From assembly GCA_020217165.1 (NCBI GenBank), contig JAIWOE010000024.1, positions 1 to 15,266 on the forward strand: a stretch of 15,266 bases of DNA. The letters are read 5' to 3'. The position numbers and the translations under genes were made by a program. This DNA comes from Desulfovibrio sp. GTDB lineage: Bacteria; Desulfobacterota; Desulfovibrionia; Desulfovibrionales; Desulfovibrionaceae. Every line of letters starts with the position of its first letter. Position 1 is the first letter of the stretch. Of the stretch, positions 7,635 to 14,629 are shown in pieces. Under the pieces are notes generated by a model, which saw only the letters and a list, made by a program, of their open reading frames with translations, searched no databases and was not told the DNA's origin.

Positions 7635-8066
7635 ATGCAATCGCGCCTTACACTGTTCGCCATCGTCTTCGTGTTGGGTCTGGCATTGGCCATGCCGGCC
7701 CTGGCCCTGCCTCATCGCGGCGGCCACGGGCAGGGCTATGGCTGCGGCATGATGGGCGGCAATGCCACGGATCCGGAAGTTGTGGCCAAGTTCAAGCAAT
7801 TCCAGGATGAAACCGCGGCCCTGCGGCGCACGCTGGCGGCGGATGCCACGGAGCTGGAAGCCGTTCTCAATGCCCAGAATCCCGATACCGCCAGAGCCCG
7901 CCAGCTGCGCGAAAAGATCTTCGACACCCACCAAAAGCTGCGTGATGCCGCTGACAAGGCCGGCCTGCCCATGGGGATGGGCGGCATGGGCTGCATGGGT
8001 GGTGGCTGCGGCGGCATGATGGGCCGCATGGGCGGCGGCTGCGGCGCCGGCCAGGGCTGCATGTAG
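7635..8066 (+). CDS. zraP-like: Periplasmic ZraP-like heavy-metal-binding protein
   Basis: A 143-residue precursor; AAGGAG lies seven bases before the ATG. Residues 1-24 are a Sec signal peptide (FAIVFVLGLALAMPALA|LP). The mature protein starts with a His/Gly/Met segment (HRGGHGQGYGCGMMGG), followed by a helical region (about 46-110) with the heptad-like pattern of the ZraP/CpxP-Spy group of metal-sensing periplasmic chaperones. The C-terminus (112-143) is a Gly/Met/Cys tail: five cysteines in all (37, 120, 125, 136, 142) and clustered methionines. Enteric ZraP relies more on His and Cys for zinc; the Met/Cys richness here would favour softer metals such as copper or silver, but that is inference. 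It is transcribed divergently from the zraSR-like pair under a sigma-54 promoter, and an intrinsic terminator follows. Confidence 0.86.
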   Translation: MQSRLTLFAIVFVLGLALAMPALALPHRGGHGQGYGCGMMGGNATDPEVVAKFKQFQDETAALRRTLAADATELEAVLNAQNPDTARARQLREKIFDTHQKLRDAADKAGLPMGMGGMGCMGGGCGGMMGRMGGGCGAGQGCM

Positions 8067-8117
8067 CCCGCTGAGAGTGTTTCCTCTCCCCCCTCCTCCA
8101 TTCTCGCAACCCTCAGC

Positions 8118-8155
8118 AAAACGCCCTCCCTGTCGCGGGGGGCGTTTTCTTTTTG
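8118..8155 (+). terminator. Intrinsic terminator after the zraP-like gene
   Basis: AAAACGCCC at 8118-8126 pairs with GGGCGTTTT at 8140-8148, with an additional inner CCC/GGG pairing, followed by CTTTTT. It is positioned about 50 bases after the stop codon. Confidence 0.8.
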
Positions 8156-8162
8156 GCAAAAA

Positions 8163-8186
8163 CCTGTCACAGGGCGGTGGTACCAC
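8163..8186. promoter_or_regulatory. Two adjacent small palindromes upstream of the solute-binding protein gene
   Basis: CCTGTCACAGG (8163-8173, five-base arms around one base) and GTGGTACCAC (8177-8186, perfect) sit 36-59 bases before the start codon. They could be operator elements or part of a leader hairpin; no convincing promoter boxes were found in 8156-8221. Confidence 0.25.
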
Positions 8187-8221
8187 GTCGGAACAGTTCG
8201 TGACCCAAAGGAAGGGCGAGG

Positions 8222-9040
8222 ATGCGGCCGTTGCTGGGAATGTGTGTGTGGTGTCTGCTGCTGGCAATGGCCCTGCCGTGCCGGGCGGCCACCCCGATCC
8301 TTGTTCGGGCGGACATGTGGATGCCCTACAATGGCCATCCCGAGGCCCCCAGGCCGGGGTACATGGTGGAGGTTATCCGCGAGATCTTCGAGCCCCAGGG
8401 CTACGCCATCGACTATGGCCTGATTTCCTGGAGCAGGGCCCTGGAAGAATGCCGGCATGGGCACATCCATGCCGTCATCGGAGCGGGGGAGGACCGGCAG
8501 ACGGACTTCATTTTTCCCGAAGAAGAAATCGGCTGGTCCGGCTACGCCTGGTTCGTCCGCACGGGATTCAACTGGACGTTTACGGGGCTGGAGTCCTTGC
8601 GCAGCGTGCGCCTTGGCGTGTGCGACACCTGCACCTATGACGACGCCCTGGATGCCTACATCGCCGACTACCGCCACACCCAGGCCGTGCAACCCCTGGC
8701 CGGGGAAGACATGGTGCAGAAGAATGTGGCCAAGCTCCTGGGCAAACGCATCGACGTATTTTACGAAGACCCGCTGGTGGTGGGCTGGGAACTGCTGCGC
8801 CACAACGCCACCCACCTGGTGAAGCTGGCAACCATGGCCCCGGAGGAGCGGTTCGAGCGCATCTTCATGGGCTTTTCCAAGGCGCGCCCGGAATCCCGGC
8901 ACCTGGCCCAACTGTTCGACGAAGGCATCCGCCAACTGCGGGCTTCGGGACGGCTGGCGGAGATCCTGTCCCAGTACAACCTGGAGGATTGGAAGGCGCA
9001 GCTGCCTCCCGACCGTCGCATGCCACCCGCGCAGGAGTGA
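8222..9040 (+). CDS. Periplasmic solute-binding protein, family 3 (orphan)
   Basis: A 272-residue precursor with an N-terminal signal peptide (about residues 1-22, GMCVWCLLLAMALPCRA). The Cys near its end does not fit a lipobox, so a soluble periplasmic protein is more likely than a lipoprotein. The body follows the amino-acid-type binding fold of PBPb/SBP_bac_3: GYMVEVIREIFEPQGY after the first strand, WSRALEECRHGHIHAVIGAG, a middle RLGVCDTCTYDDALDAY and a C-terminal LFDEGIRQLRASGRLAEIL. An AG-rich stretch (AAAGGAAGGGCGAG) provides the ribosome site. No permease or ATPase genes are adjacent, so it may serve a distant transporter or act as a sensor component. The ligand is not deducible. It ends only 8 bases from the stop codon of the convergent glutaredoxin-like gene. 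Confidence 0.87.
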   Translation: MRPLLGMCVWCLLLAMALPCRAATPILVRADMWMPYNGHPEAPRPGYMVEVIREIFEPQGYAIDYGLISWSRALEECRHGHIHAVIGAGEDRQTDFIFPEEEIGWSGYAWFVRTGFNWTFTGLESLRSVRLGVCDTCTYDDALDAYIADYRHTQAVQPLAGEDMVQKNVAKLLGKRIDVFYEDPLVVGWELLRHNATHLVKLATMAPEERFERIFMGFSKARPESRHLAQLFDEGIRQLRASGRLAEILSQYNLEDWKAQLPPDRRMPPAQE

Positions 9041-9048
9041 GCTCGGTC

Positions 9049-9303
9049 CTACAATCCCAGGGCGGCGCGGATCTCGTCGTCCTTGTTGCCCAGGATCACC
9101 GTGTCCCCAATGCGGATGGTGGGGAAGGATAGGGTGGGGTTGATGAGGCGCAACTCGCGCATGCGGTCGTTGCGGTCGTCGCCGGTCAGGCGGTCCACGT
9201 AATGGCAGGTGTAGTTGCCGTCGATGAGTTCATCCAGCAATTCCTTGGCTTTGGCGCAGTGGACGCAGGTGGACAGGGCATAGATGATCACGGGCGGGTG
9301 CAT
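9049..9303 (-). CDS. Small glutaredoxin-like thiol-redox protein
   Basis: An 84-residue protein with one thioredoxin fold: IIYALSTCVHCAKAKELL carries the redox CxxC motif (C-V-H-C), followed by the cis-Pro segment SFPTIRIGDTVILG and a C-terminal DDEIRAALG helix typical of glutaredoxin/NrdH-like proteins. The ATG at 9303 is chosen because GGAG precedes it and it lies 31 bases after the nadB stop; an in-frame ATG at 9354 would overlap nadB and add 17 residues without family support. It is probably co-transcribed with nadB. The role (disulfide reduction or FeS/metal handling) is open. Confidence 0.85.
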   Translation of the reverse strand: MHPPVIIYALSTCVHCAKAKELLDELIDGNYTCHYVDRLTGDDRNDRMRELRLINPTLSFPTIRIGDTVILGNKDDEIRAALGL

Positions 9304-9334
9304 GGCGTCTCCGGAGGGTTGGCGGTGGACGAAA

Positions 9335-10945
9335 TCATGCGGAGATTTCCACATAGTGGCAGCCCTTGCTCTCCTTGTTGCGCAGGGCGCTCAGGGCCAC
9401 GATGGAAGCGGCGCAGCTGCCGTGCCAGAGGTCGATGAGGGGCTTGGACAGGGGCGTGCGCTTGTAAAACTCCACCAGGTGCAGGACCAGGGAGTTCAGG
9501 TCGTCCGCGGCGCGCTTGAGGCGCATTTCCGTGCGCATGAGCCCGGCATAATTCCACATGGTGTTGCGGATGGTGGCCCAGTCCTGGGCAATGAGGGCGG
9601 GGTCTTCATCATGGCGTCCGCCGGGGTGCTGCCAGTCCCGGATGGAGGCGAGCAGTAATTTTTCCGCATGCTTGCGCCGGTGCAGTTGCTGGGCAATGTG
9701 TTCGCCCGCAGTATGGCCCCAGAGCAGGCCCTCCAGCAGGGAGGTGCTGGCCAGACGATTGGCCCCGTGCACCCCGGTACAGCTGCATTCGCCCACGGCA
9801 TAGAGCCGCTCCAGGCTGGTGCGGCCAGCCAGATCTACCAGTACGCCGCCGCAGTGATAATGCGCCGCCGGCACCACGGGGATGGGCTCCTTCATAATGG
9901 AGATGCCATGCTCCAAACACTGCTTGTAAATGGTGGGGAAACGGGTGGGCAGGTCGTGGGGCACGGTGCGACAGTCCAGAAACACGCATTCCTCGCCCGT
10001 GCGGTGCAGCTCCTCCACAATGGCCCGGGAGACGATGTCGCGCGGGGCCAGCTCCAGGCGTTTGTCATAGCGGGACATGAACCGCTCGCCGGCGCTGTTA
10101 ACCAGGATGGCGCCCTCGCCGCGCATGGCCTCGGTGATGAGGAACCGCCGTTTGCTGCGGTGGTACAGGGCCGTGGGGTGGAACTGCACGTACTCCACGT
10201 TCATCAGACTGGCGCCAGCCCGCGAGGCCATGGTGATGGCCGAACCCACACTGCAATCCGCGTTGGTGGTGTGCTGGAAGATGCGGCCCAGCCCGCCCGT
10301 GGCCAGCACGGTGAAGTCCGCCAGGATGGTTTCCACCACCCCCGTGGCGCTGTTCAAGACGTAGGCGCCCAGGCACTCGTTGACACGCTGGTAGCGAAAC
10401 TGCAGGGCGCAGGTATGGTGATGGCTGGTGATGAGGTCCACAGCGGTGCGGCCGCAAAGCAGTCTGATGGAGTTGGACGCCTGCACGGTCTTGATAAGTC
10501 CGTCCATGATAGCCCGGCCAGTGTAGTCCGCACAGTGCAGCACCCGGAACACGGAATGCCCGCCCTCGCGGGTGAGGTCGAATTCCGCCTCGCCGTCCTG
10601 CAGTTCAGGACCGCCGGTTTTGCGCGCAAAGGGGATGCCGATGCGGTCGATGAGGATATCCTTCACCGCTGCGGGGCCGCGACGGGCCAGGAAGCGTACG
10701 GCCTTGATGTAGTTGTGGTCCCAGCCGGCCTTGCGGATGTCTTTTTCCAGCAGGGAGGGGGTGTCTTCGGGGCTGGTGTAGACGATGCCACCCTGGGCAT
10801 AGGCGGTGTTGCCGTCGTCGGGCTCGTCGCCGGCGGTGAGGACGATGACGTCAAAGCCGGCCTCGGCCAGTTCCAGGGCGCAGGTAAGGCCGGCAATGCC
10901 GGAGCCGATGATCAGTGCCTGGCAGGAAAGGCGCGCAGTTGGCAT
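9335..10945 (-). CDS. nadB: L-aspartate oxidase
   Basis: A 536-residue flavoprotein matching NadB (E. coli 540 residues), which oxidises L-aspartate to iminoaspartate in the first step of de novo NAD synthesis. The FAD-binding GSGIAGL is at 13-19, followed by DDGNTAYAQGGI. Substrate and catalytic segments are recognisable: EGGHSVFRVLHCADYTGRAI, QFHPTALY, EAMRGEGAIL, a DIVSRAIVEEL segment with its arginine, HYHCGG, and GECSCTGVHGANRLASTSL near the second FAD contact. The C-terminal helical domain is intact. The enzyme can use oxygen or fumarate; in an anaerobe fumarate or another acceptor would be expected. The start lies 11 bases after the TrfA-like gene, with only a weak GCGGGG ribosome site. 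No nadA or nadC is in the window. Confidence 0.95.
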   Translation of the reverse strand: MPTARLSCQALIIGSGIAGLTCALELAEAGFDVIVLTAGDEPDDGNTAYAQGGIVYTSPEDTPSLLEKDIRKAGWDHNYIKAVRFLARRGPAAVKDILIDRIGIPFARKTGGPELQDGEAEFDLTREGGHSVFRVLHCADYTGRAIMDGLIKTVQASNSIRLLCGRTAVDLITSHHHTCALQFRYQRVNECLGAYVLNSATGVVETILADFTVLATGGLGRIFQHTTNADCSVGSAITMASRAGASLMNVEYVQFHPTALYHRSKRRFLITEAMRGEGAILVNSAGERFMSRYDKRLELAPRDIVSRAIVEELHRTGEECVFLDCRTVPHDLPTRFPTIYKQCLEHGISIMKEPIPVVPAAHYHCGGVLVDLAGRTSLERLYAVGECSCTGVHGANRLASTSLLEGLLWGHTAGEHIAQQLHRRKHAEKLLLASIRDWQHPGGRHDEDPALIAQDWATIRNTMWNYAGLMRTEMRLKRAADDLNSLVLHLVEFYKRTPLSKPLIDLWHGSCAASIVALSALRNKESKGCHYVEISA

Positions 10946-10956
10946 GGAAGCCCCGC

Positions 10957-11862
10957 TCAGTCGGCGGCCTGCTGCAGGAAGCCGCAGGCGTTGATGGTTT
11001 GATGGCGTTGGCCGCAGATGACCACGCGGGGGGCGGGGCCATCCAGGGCGAGTTCGTGGCCAGCAATGCAGTCCGCGGCGCGCAGGCGATCCAGGGAGCG
11101 GGCCAGGTCGTCCAGAAAGGCCTTTTGGGGCCGGCGCTCCTGGCCCATGAGCTGCTGCAGGCGGGAGACGTCGGCCTCAAAACCGGCTGCAAAGATGCTC
11201 ATGGCGCCGTGCAGCCACTTGTCGAATCCCTCGCGGCCCAGGGCGTAGCGGTCCTGACGCCGGGCGCCTTGCTGGGGGCTGCGGCCCAGGGTCTGCAAAA
11301 TCTCGTCGTTCACTTCCACCAGGCAACTGGTGGCGGTATCGTCCAGGAGCAGGCGGTTGAGCAGACGCGTCAGGTAGCGGTAGCCGCCCTTGCGGACTTC
11401 CAGGCAGGCGCCGTGGAGGCGGGCCAGGCTTTCGAAGAGTCGCGTGCGGTTTCGCTCGTCGTGCCGGAGGTGCAGTTCTTTGAGCAGCTGGGCCGGTGCC
11501 ACCATGCAGCCTGTGGCGGCGCGGGGTTGCTGGGCGCAGTAGAGCAGGATGTCCAGATCGAACTGATCAAGGGTTTCACCGGTGTACAGCAGCACCTTGG
11601 CGCGGGCCACCGTGGCCAGGGCATGGGCGGACACCTGGGTCCGTTTGCCCAGGTAGTCCGCCCTGAAGAGGCTTGAGAGGAGGAACAGCGCAGGTTTCTG
11701 GAACCGCAGGCTGGGCGCGTTGGCGGCGGAGGTCATGAACTCCGCGCTAGCCATACCGGGAAAGCCATCGCCAGACAGGGATGACAGGGACGCCAGGGAG
11801 GCGAGGGACGCCATGGGAGCCATGGGGGCCTGGGTATCGTCGTGCGGGGCGATGGAGAACAT
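10957..11862 (-). CDS. TrfA-like plasmid replication initiator homologue
   Basis: A 301-residue protein. The ATG at 11862 has GGAG six bases upstream. Residues 10-40 are low-complexity (repeated MAPMASLASLASL-type units). Residues about 60-250 follow the layout of the TrfA replication initiator family: a conserved LLYTGETLDQFDLDILLYC segment (92-109), a helical LLKEL motif, LFESLARLHGACLEVRKGG, a LLNRLLLDD strand, VEVNDEILQTLGR and a final winged-helix-like part (SRLQQLMG, FLDDLARSLDRLRAADC). TrfA proteins bind iterons on broad-host-range plasmids; no iteron array or partition genes were seen here. It sits 11 bases upstream of nadB, probably in one transcript, and 50 bases after the AOR-associated gene. 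A captured plasmid gene or a domesticated DNA-binding regulator are both possible. Family assignment is by motif resemblance only. Confidence 0.66.
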   Translation of the reverse strand: MFSIAPHDDTQAPMAPMASLASLASLSSLSGDGFPGMASAEFMTSAANAPSLRFQKPALFLLSSLFRADYLGKRTQVSAHALATVARAKVLLYTGETLDQFDLDILLYCAQQPRAATGCMVAPAQLLKELHLRHDERNRTRLFESLARLHGACLEVRKGGYRYLTRLLNRLLLDDTATSCLVEVNDEILQTLGRSPQQGARRQDRYALGREGFDKWLHGAMSIFAAGFEADVSRLQQLMGQERRPQKAFLDDLARSLDRLRAADCIAGHELALDGPAPRVVICGQRHQTINACGFLQQAAD

Positions 11863-11912
11863 GGGCGGCTCCAGTGCGTGCGCTGTGGAATGGAATCTAC
11901 ACCATAGAGCAC

Positions 11913-12566
11913 TCAGCGTTCCGGGGCAACCGGCGTTTCCGTCCGTTTGACGAAAATCATCGGGGCCTTGGGGGGTGTTGCCCAGGGCAGGGCCATGGGA
12001 GCGCCATCCAGGAGCACCCCTTCCAGCACGGGTTCCTGGCGGGTGAGGAAGTGCTGGAACACGTCGGTTTCAATGTAGAATCCATTGTCCGTAAACAACC
12101 CGGCCAATTCCTTGGCCAGGAAGTTGAACAGGCGCATGCGCACCAGGCATTGCCTGCCGGGGCTGTCTTGCTGTGTTGCCTTCTGCTGGAGGGTGATGGT
12201 GTCCCGCATTTGTTTGAACGGGCTGTTGGAGCGCATCATGGCGCCCATGAGGCCAGGCATGGCGCTGGAGAGGGCCACGGTATCGCCGGCGGTGATCTGG
12301 GCGGTGTCGATGTCGTCCACGGGGTGGCCATTGAGGAAAACCGTCTGGATGCGCCGTTGGGTATAATCACCGCAGACGTGCATCTGTTCGCAAAGGAATT
12401 CGCGGATGGTGCAGCCGTCTTCGCAGGCGACGTAGAAGTGGTCCTGGAAGAGCTGCTGGAACTGTTCAGGCTGAGAGGTGCGAAAGAACAGGGCAGGCGG
12501 GTTGATGGGGATAGCGCCGGGAAGCATATCGGCGGCGCCATCGGGCACGTTGTGTACCGTGGGCAT
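11913..12566 (-). CDS. AOR-associated protein with MoaD/ThiS-like beta-grasp region
   Basis: A 217-residue protein of unassigned family. The ATG at 12566 has AGGAAGG five bases upstream; an upstream in-frame TTG is less likely. Residues about 45-105 read like a ubiquitin-like sulfur-carrier fold: a GCTIREFL helix, VFLNGHPVDDIDTAQITAGDTVALSSAMPGLMGA, closely following the MoaD pattern of NG, then GD-V, then a C-terminal P-G turn. It lacks the terminal Gly-Gly, because another 110 residues follow (FKQMRDTITLQQ, a LFNFLAKELAGLF segment with a predicted helix, and APMALPWATPPKAPMIFV). No signal peptide or membrane segment. It is next to the W/Mo-pterin enzyme AOR on the same strand, behind a strong terminator. 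A role in cofactor insertion or scaffolding is plausible but unproven. Confidence 0.7.
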   Translation of the reverse strand: MPTVHNVPDGAADMLPGAIPINPPALFFRTSQPEQFQQLFQDHFYVACEDGCTIREFLCEQMHVCGDYTQRRIQTVFLNGHPVDDIDTAQITAGDTVALSSAMPGLMGAMMRSNSPFKQMRDTITLQQKATQQDSPGRQCLVRMRLFNFLAKELAGLFTDNGFYIETDVFQHFLTRQEPVLEGVLLDGAPMALPWATPPKAPMIFVKRTETPVAPER

Positions 12567-12579
12567 GTGACCTTCCTGC

Positions 12580-12624
12580 AAAAAAAAAAGCCCAGCAGGA
12601 GGGGCCGGGCGGCCCCTCCTGCTG
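12580..12624 (-). terminator. Strong intrinsic terminator between AOR and the beta-grasp gene
   Basis: On the minus strand AGCAGGAGGGGCC pairs with GGCCCCTCCTGCT (12623-12611 with 12606-12594; loop of four bases), plus one more G-C pair, then GGGC and ten Ts (12589-12580). The T-run ends one base before the GCAGGAAGG ribosome site of the next gene, so almost all AOR transcripts should stop before it, with a readthrough fraction or a separate promoter feeding the next gene. Confidence 0.88.
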
Positions 12625-12644
12625 CTGGTGTGCTGACGGATAGA

Positions 12645-14387
12645 CTAGAATTCCATGACCTTGTCCAGTTCTTCGGCGGGCACGTCAAAGACCACGCCGT
12701 GAGGAGCCAGGGGCTCGCGGGAGAAGTACTTGGGCAGCCGGTCGTGGGCCTTGGTGAAGCCCGCGGCGATGTTGAAATCACGTTCCCAGGTAAGGATCTT
12801 CTTGCCCAGTTCCACCACGTCGTTGCCGTCCATGCTCAGGCCGTACATGCCATTGATGGTGTCTACCATGGCATTGAAGGTGTCGCCCTGATCCAGGATG
12901 GCGAAGGCCACGAAGAGGCAGAAGCCCGTGGCGTCCAGGGCGGCGGTGGCGATCTGCAGGTTGCGGGAGAGTTCGGCCTGGCCCACGGGGGTCAGGGGGT
13001 CGAGCTTGCCACCCACGCCCAGGATGTTGGTGGCCACGGCGTAGCCGGCGGTGTGGTCCGCACCCTGGGTGGTGGTGGCGTAGGTCACGCCCACACCCTT
13101 GACGGCGCGAGGATCGTAGGCGGGTATGGACTGGCCCTTGACCACGGGGGCGTGCTCAAGGCCGTAGCAGCGGGCAGCGGTGGCAGTGCCGGCGCCCACG
13201 ATGCGGCCCAGGGGCGTGCCCTTGCCGGCTTCTTCCACCAGCTTGATGGCGCCTTCAGCGTCACCAAAGGGGATGACGCCAGCTTCCATGAGCACGCCGA
13301 TGGTGGTGCCCATTTCGATGGTGTCAAAGCCGTAGTTGTCATCCAGGTAGTCCAGCTTGGCGATGACGTCCAAGTCGTTGATGCCGCAGTTCCCGCCATG
13401 CGCCCAGACGGTTTCGTACTCGGGCTGCTTGGTCAGGTAGTTGCCGTCCTTGTCGTAGTAGGTGCCGGAGCACTGAATGCAGCAGCCGCGGTGGCAGCCG
13501 TGGGTGGCCGCACCGGCGCCGCCACGTTTTTCTTCAAGCTGGGCCTGGGCTTCACCGGAGATGTCCGCATGGTGCTTGTAACGGCCTTCGCGGAAGTTGT
13601 AGGTGGGGTAGCCGCCGGCTTCGTTCAGGATGTTGGTGAGCACGTTAGTGCCGTAAGCGGGCAGGCCCTGGCCGGTGACGGCGTGGCGCTTGAGGCCTTC
13701 CAGGAACGCCTTGTTGGCGGCCTTGAACTGTTCCTCATTCACGGGCTTGCGCAGGGAGGTGCCTTCGGGGTTGACCACGATGCACTTGATGCCCTTGGAA
13801 CCCATGACCGCGCCCACGCCGCCGCGGCCGGCGTGCCGGGTGGGGCGGAATTCGGGGTCGGTGACGGCGATGGAGGAGTTGGACATGAGCATTTCCCCGG
13901 CGGTGCCGATGGAGATGATGGCCACCTTGTCGCCGTACACGGGCTTGAGCTTGTCGCACAGGTCGTAGTTGGGCAGCATCTTGAGGGAGTTATCCGCCTC
14001 AATGGTCACGGCGTCCTTGGTGATGACCACCTTGTACAGGTCGTCACTCTTGCGCTGGCCTTCGATGATGATGGCTGCGTAGCCCAGGCGGGCGAGGTAC
14101 TGGGCTGCCTGGCCGCCGGCGTTGGCTTCCTTGATGGTCCCGGTGAGGGGAGATTTGCAGCCGATGGAGAGGCGGCCGGAAATGACAGCGGCGCTGCCGC
14201 TCATGAGGCCGGGGGCGATGACCAGCTTGTTTTCGGGCCCCAGGGGGTGGCAGTCCGCAGGGACTTCCTTGCTCACTACGCAGGACGTCATGGCCCGACC
14301 GCCCAGGCCGGCGTATTCGCCCACGGGAGTCGTGGTGATTTTGGGACCGCCTTCAGCGCCGACATCAATACGAATGATCTTGTCCAT
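12645..14387 (-). CDS. aor: Tungsten-type aldehyde:ferredoxin oxidoreductase
   Basis: A 580-residue cytoplasmic enzyme of the AOR family, which oxidises aldehydes to carboxylic acids with a W- or Mo-bis(pterin) cofactor and one [4Fe-4S] cluster, passing electrons to ferredoxin. The ATG at 14387 has AAGGAGG four bases upstream; the frame extends further upstream only through non-family sequence. The N-terminal pterin domain is clear (IDVG, GLGGRAM, SGRLSIGCKSPLTGTIKEANAGG). The cluster motif is C298-HRG-C302-C303-IQ-C306, with a fourth ligand at C490 (GFCLFVAFAI). The spacing differs from the archaeal CxxCxxxC but has the HGCHRGC form that I recall from bacterial sulfate-reducer AORs. A KQPEYETVWAHGGNCGINDLD segment and the C-terminal helical domain are intact. 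It probably has its own promoter upstream. Substrate range is unknown. Confidence 0.95.
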   Translation of the reverse strand: MDKIIRIDVGAEGGPKITTTPVGEYAGLGGRAMTSCVVSKEVPADCHPLGPENKLVIAPGLMSGSAAVISGRLSIGCKSPLTGTIKEANAGGQAAQYLARLGYAAIIIEGQRKSDDLYKVVITKDAVTIEADNSLKMLPNYDLCDKLKPVYGDKVAIISIGTAGEMLMSNSSIAVTDPEFRPTRHAGRGGVGAVMGSKGIKCIVVNPEGTSLRKPVNEEQFKAANKAFLEGLKRHAVTGQGLPAYGTNVLTNILNEAGGYPTYNFREGRYKHHADISGEAQAQLEEKRGGAGAATHGCHRGCCIQCSGTYYDKDGNYLTKQPEYETVWAHGGNCGINDLDVIAKLDYLDDNYGFDTIEMGTTIGVLMEAGVIPFGDAEGAIKLVEEAGKGTPLGRIVGAGTATAARCYGLEHAPVVKGQSIPAYDPRAVKGVGVTYATTTQGADHTAGYAVATNILGVGGKLDPLTPVGQAELSRNLQIATAALDATGFCLFVAFAILDQGDTFNAMVDTINGMYGLSMDGNDVVELGKKILTWERDFNIAAGFTKAHDRLPKYFSREPLAPHGVVFDVPAEELDKVMEF

Positions 14388-14420
14388 GGTGCCTCCTTTG
14401 AGACGCATTACGCATGTCAT

Positions 14421-14437
14421 GCATGCATCAGGCATGC
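14421..14437 (-). promoter_or_regulatory. GCATGC hairpin in the AOR leader
   Basis: Two GCATGC copies (14421-14426 and 14432-14437) around a five-base spacer can pair in the predicted leader RNA, about 23 bases upstream of the AOR ribosome site. A CGCATG copy lies nearby at 14411-14416. Function unknown; it may be coincidence in a repetitive stretch. Confidence 0.25.
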
Positions 14438-14459
14438 AGTAAGTGACAAATGAGCCTTG

Positions 14460-14487
14460 ATCATAGAACGAGTTGGGCAAAATGCAA
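14460..14487 (-). promoter_or_regulatory. Candidate promoter for AOR
   Basis: Minus strand: TTGCAT (14487-14482), 16-base spacer, TATGAT (14465-14460). The -10 box is good and the -35 box poor, as expected for a promoter needing an activator; one arm of the inverted repeat below overlaps the -35 box and spacer. Predicted start near 14453. Confidence 0.42.
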
Positions 14488-14573
14488 GCAGTATTTACCA
14501 TAAAGCACTATGCTTTTTGAGGCATACATAGTCATCTGTTGCTCTAGCACAATAAACTTGCAGTTTGCCCAAC
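14472..14573. repeat. 17-bp inverted repeat pair flanking the AOR promoter region
   Basis: GTTGGGCAAAATGCAAG at 14472-14488 and CTTGCAGTTTGCCCAAC at 14557-14573 are inverted copies with 16 of 17 positions matching. Their centres are 85 bases apart, close to eight DNA turns. They enclose an AT-rich segment, and the predicted start site lies outside them, so they look like protein-binding sites rather than an RNA stem. Confidence 0.65.
14502..14516. promoter_or_regulatory. Perfect palindrome upstream of AOR
   Basis: AAAGCA, CTA, TGCTTT form a perfect 6-3-6 inverted repeat inside the region enclosed by the 17-bp inverted repeats. It is about 37-51 bases upstream of the candidate AOR -10 box, so it could be an activator or repressor site. 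Confidence 0.4.
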
Positions 14574-14629
14574 CTTTCGTCTCACGTTACAACTTGGTGC
14601 AACATCGTGCAGAGGCAGCACGAAATTCT

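Noticed and set aside
8222..8290. Lipoprotein signal for the solute-binding protein
   Set aside because: The Cys sits in an LPC context, not a lipobox, and cleavage after CRA fits signal peptidase I better.
9668..11002. Open frame of about 444 codons antisense to nadB
   Set aside because: Shadow of nadB; no recognisable motifs and the opposite strand encodes a full-length, motif-complete enzyme.
11863..11940. Promoter (TTGCCC, 17-base spacer, TATGGT on the minus strand) for the TrfA-like gene
   Set aside because: Both boxes are weak and partly inside the preceding coding region; readthrough from the upstream gene is equally plausible.
12567..12581. TTG start at 12581 for the beta-grasp protein
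   Set aside because: It would be translated from inside the terminator T-run, upstream of the ribosome site that serves the ATG at 12566.
11781..14453. A very long open frame (about 890 codons) on the plus strand, antisense to AOR and the beta-grasp gene
   Set aside because: It is the complement of well-supported genes in a GC-rich, codon-biased region; its composition (Gly/Val/His-rich with no family motifs) is that of a shadow frame, and it crosses a terminator and promoter of the real genes.
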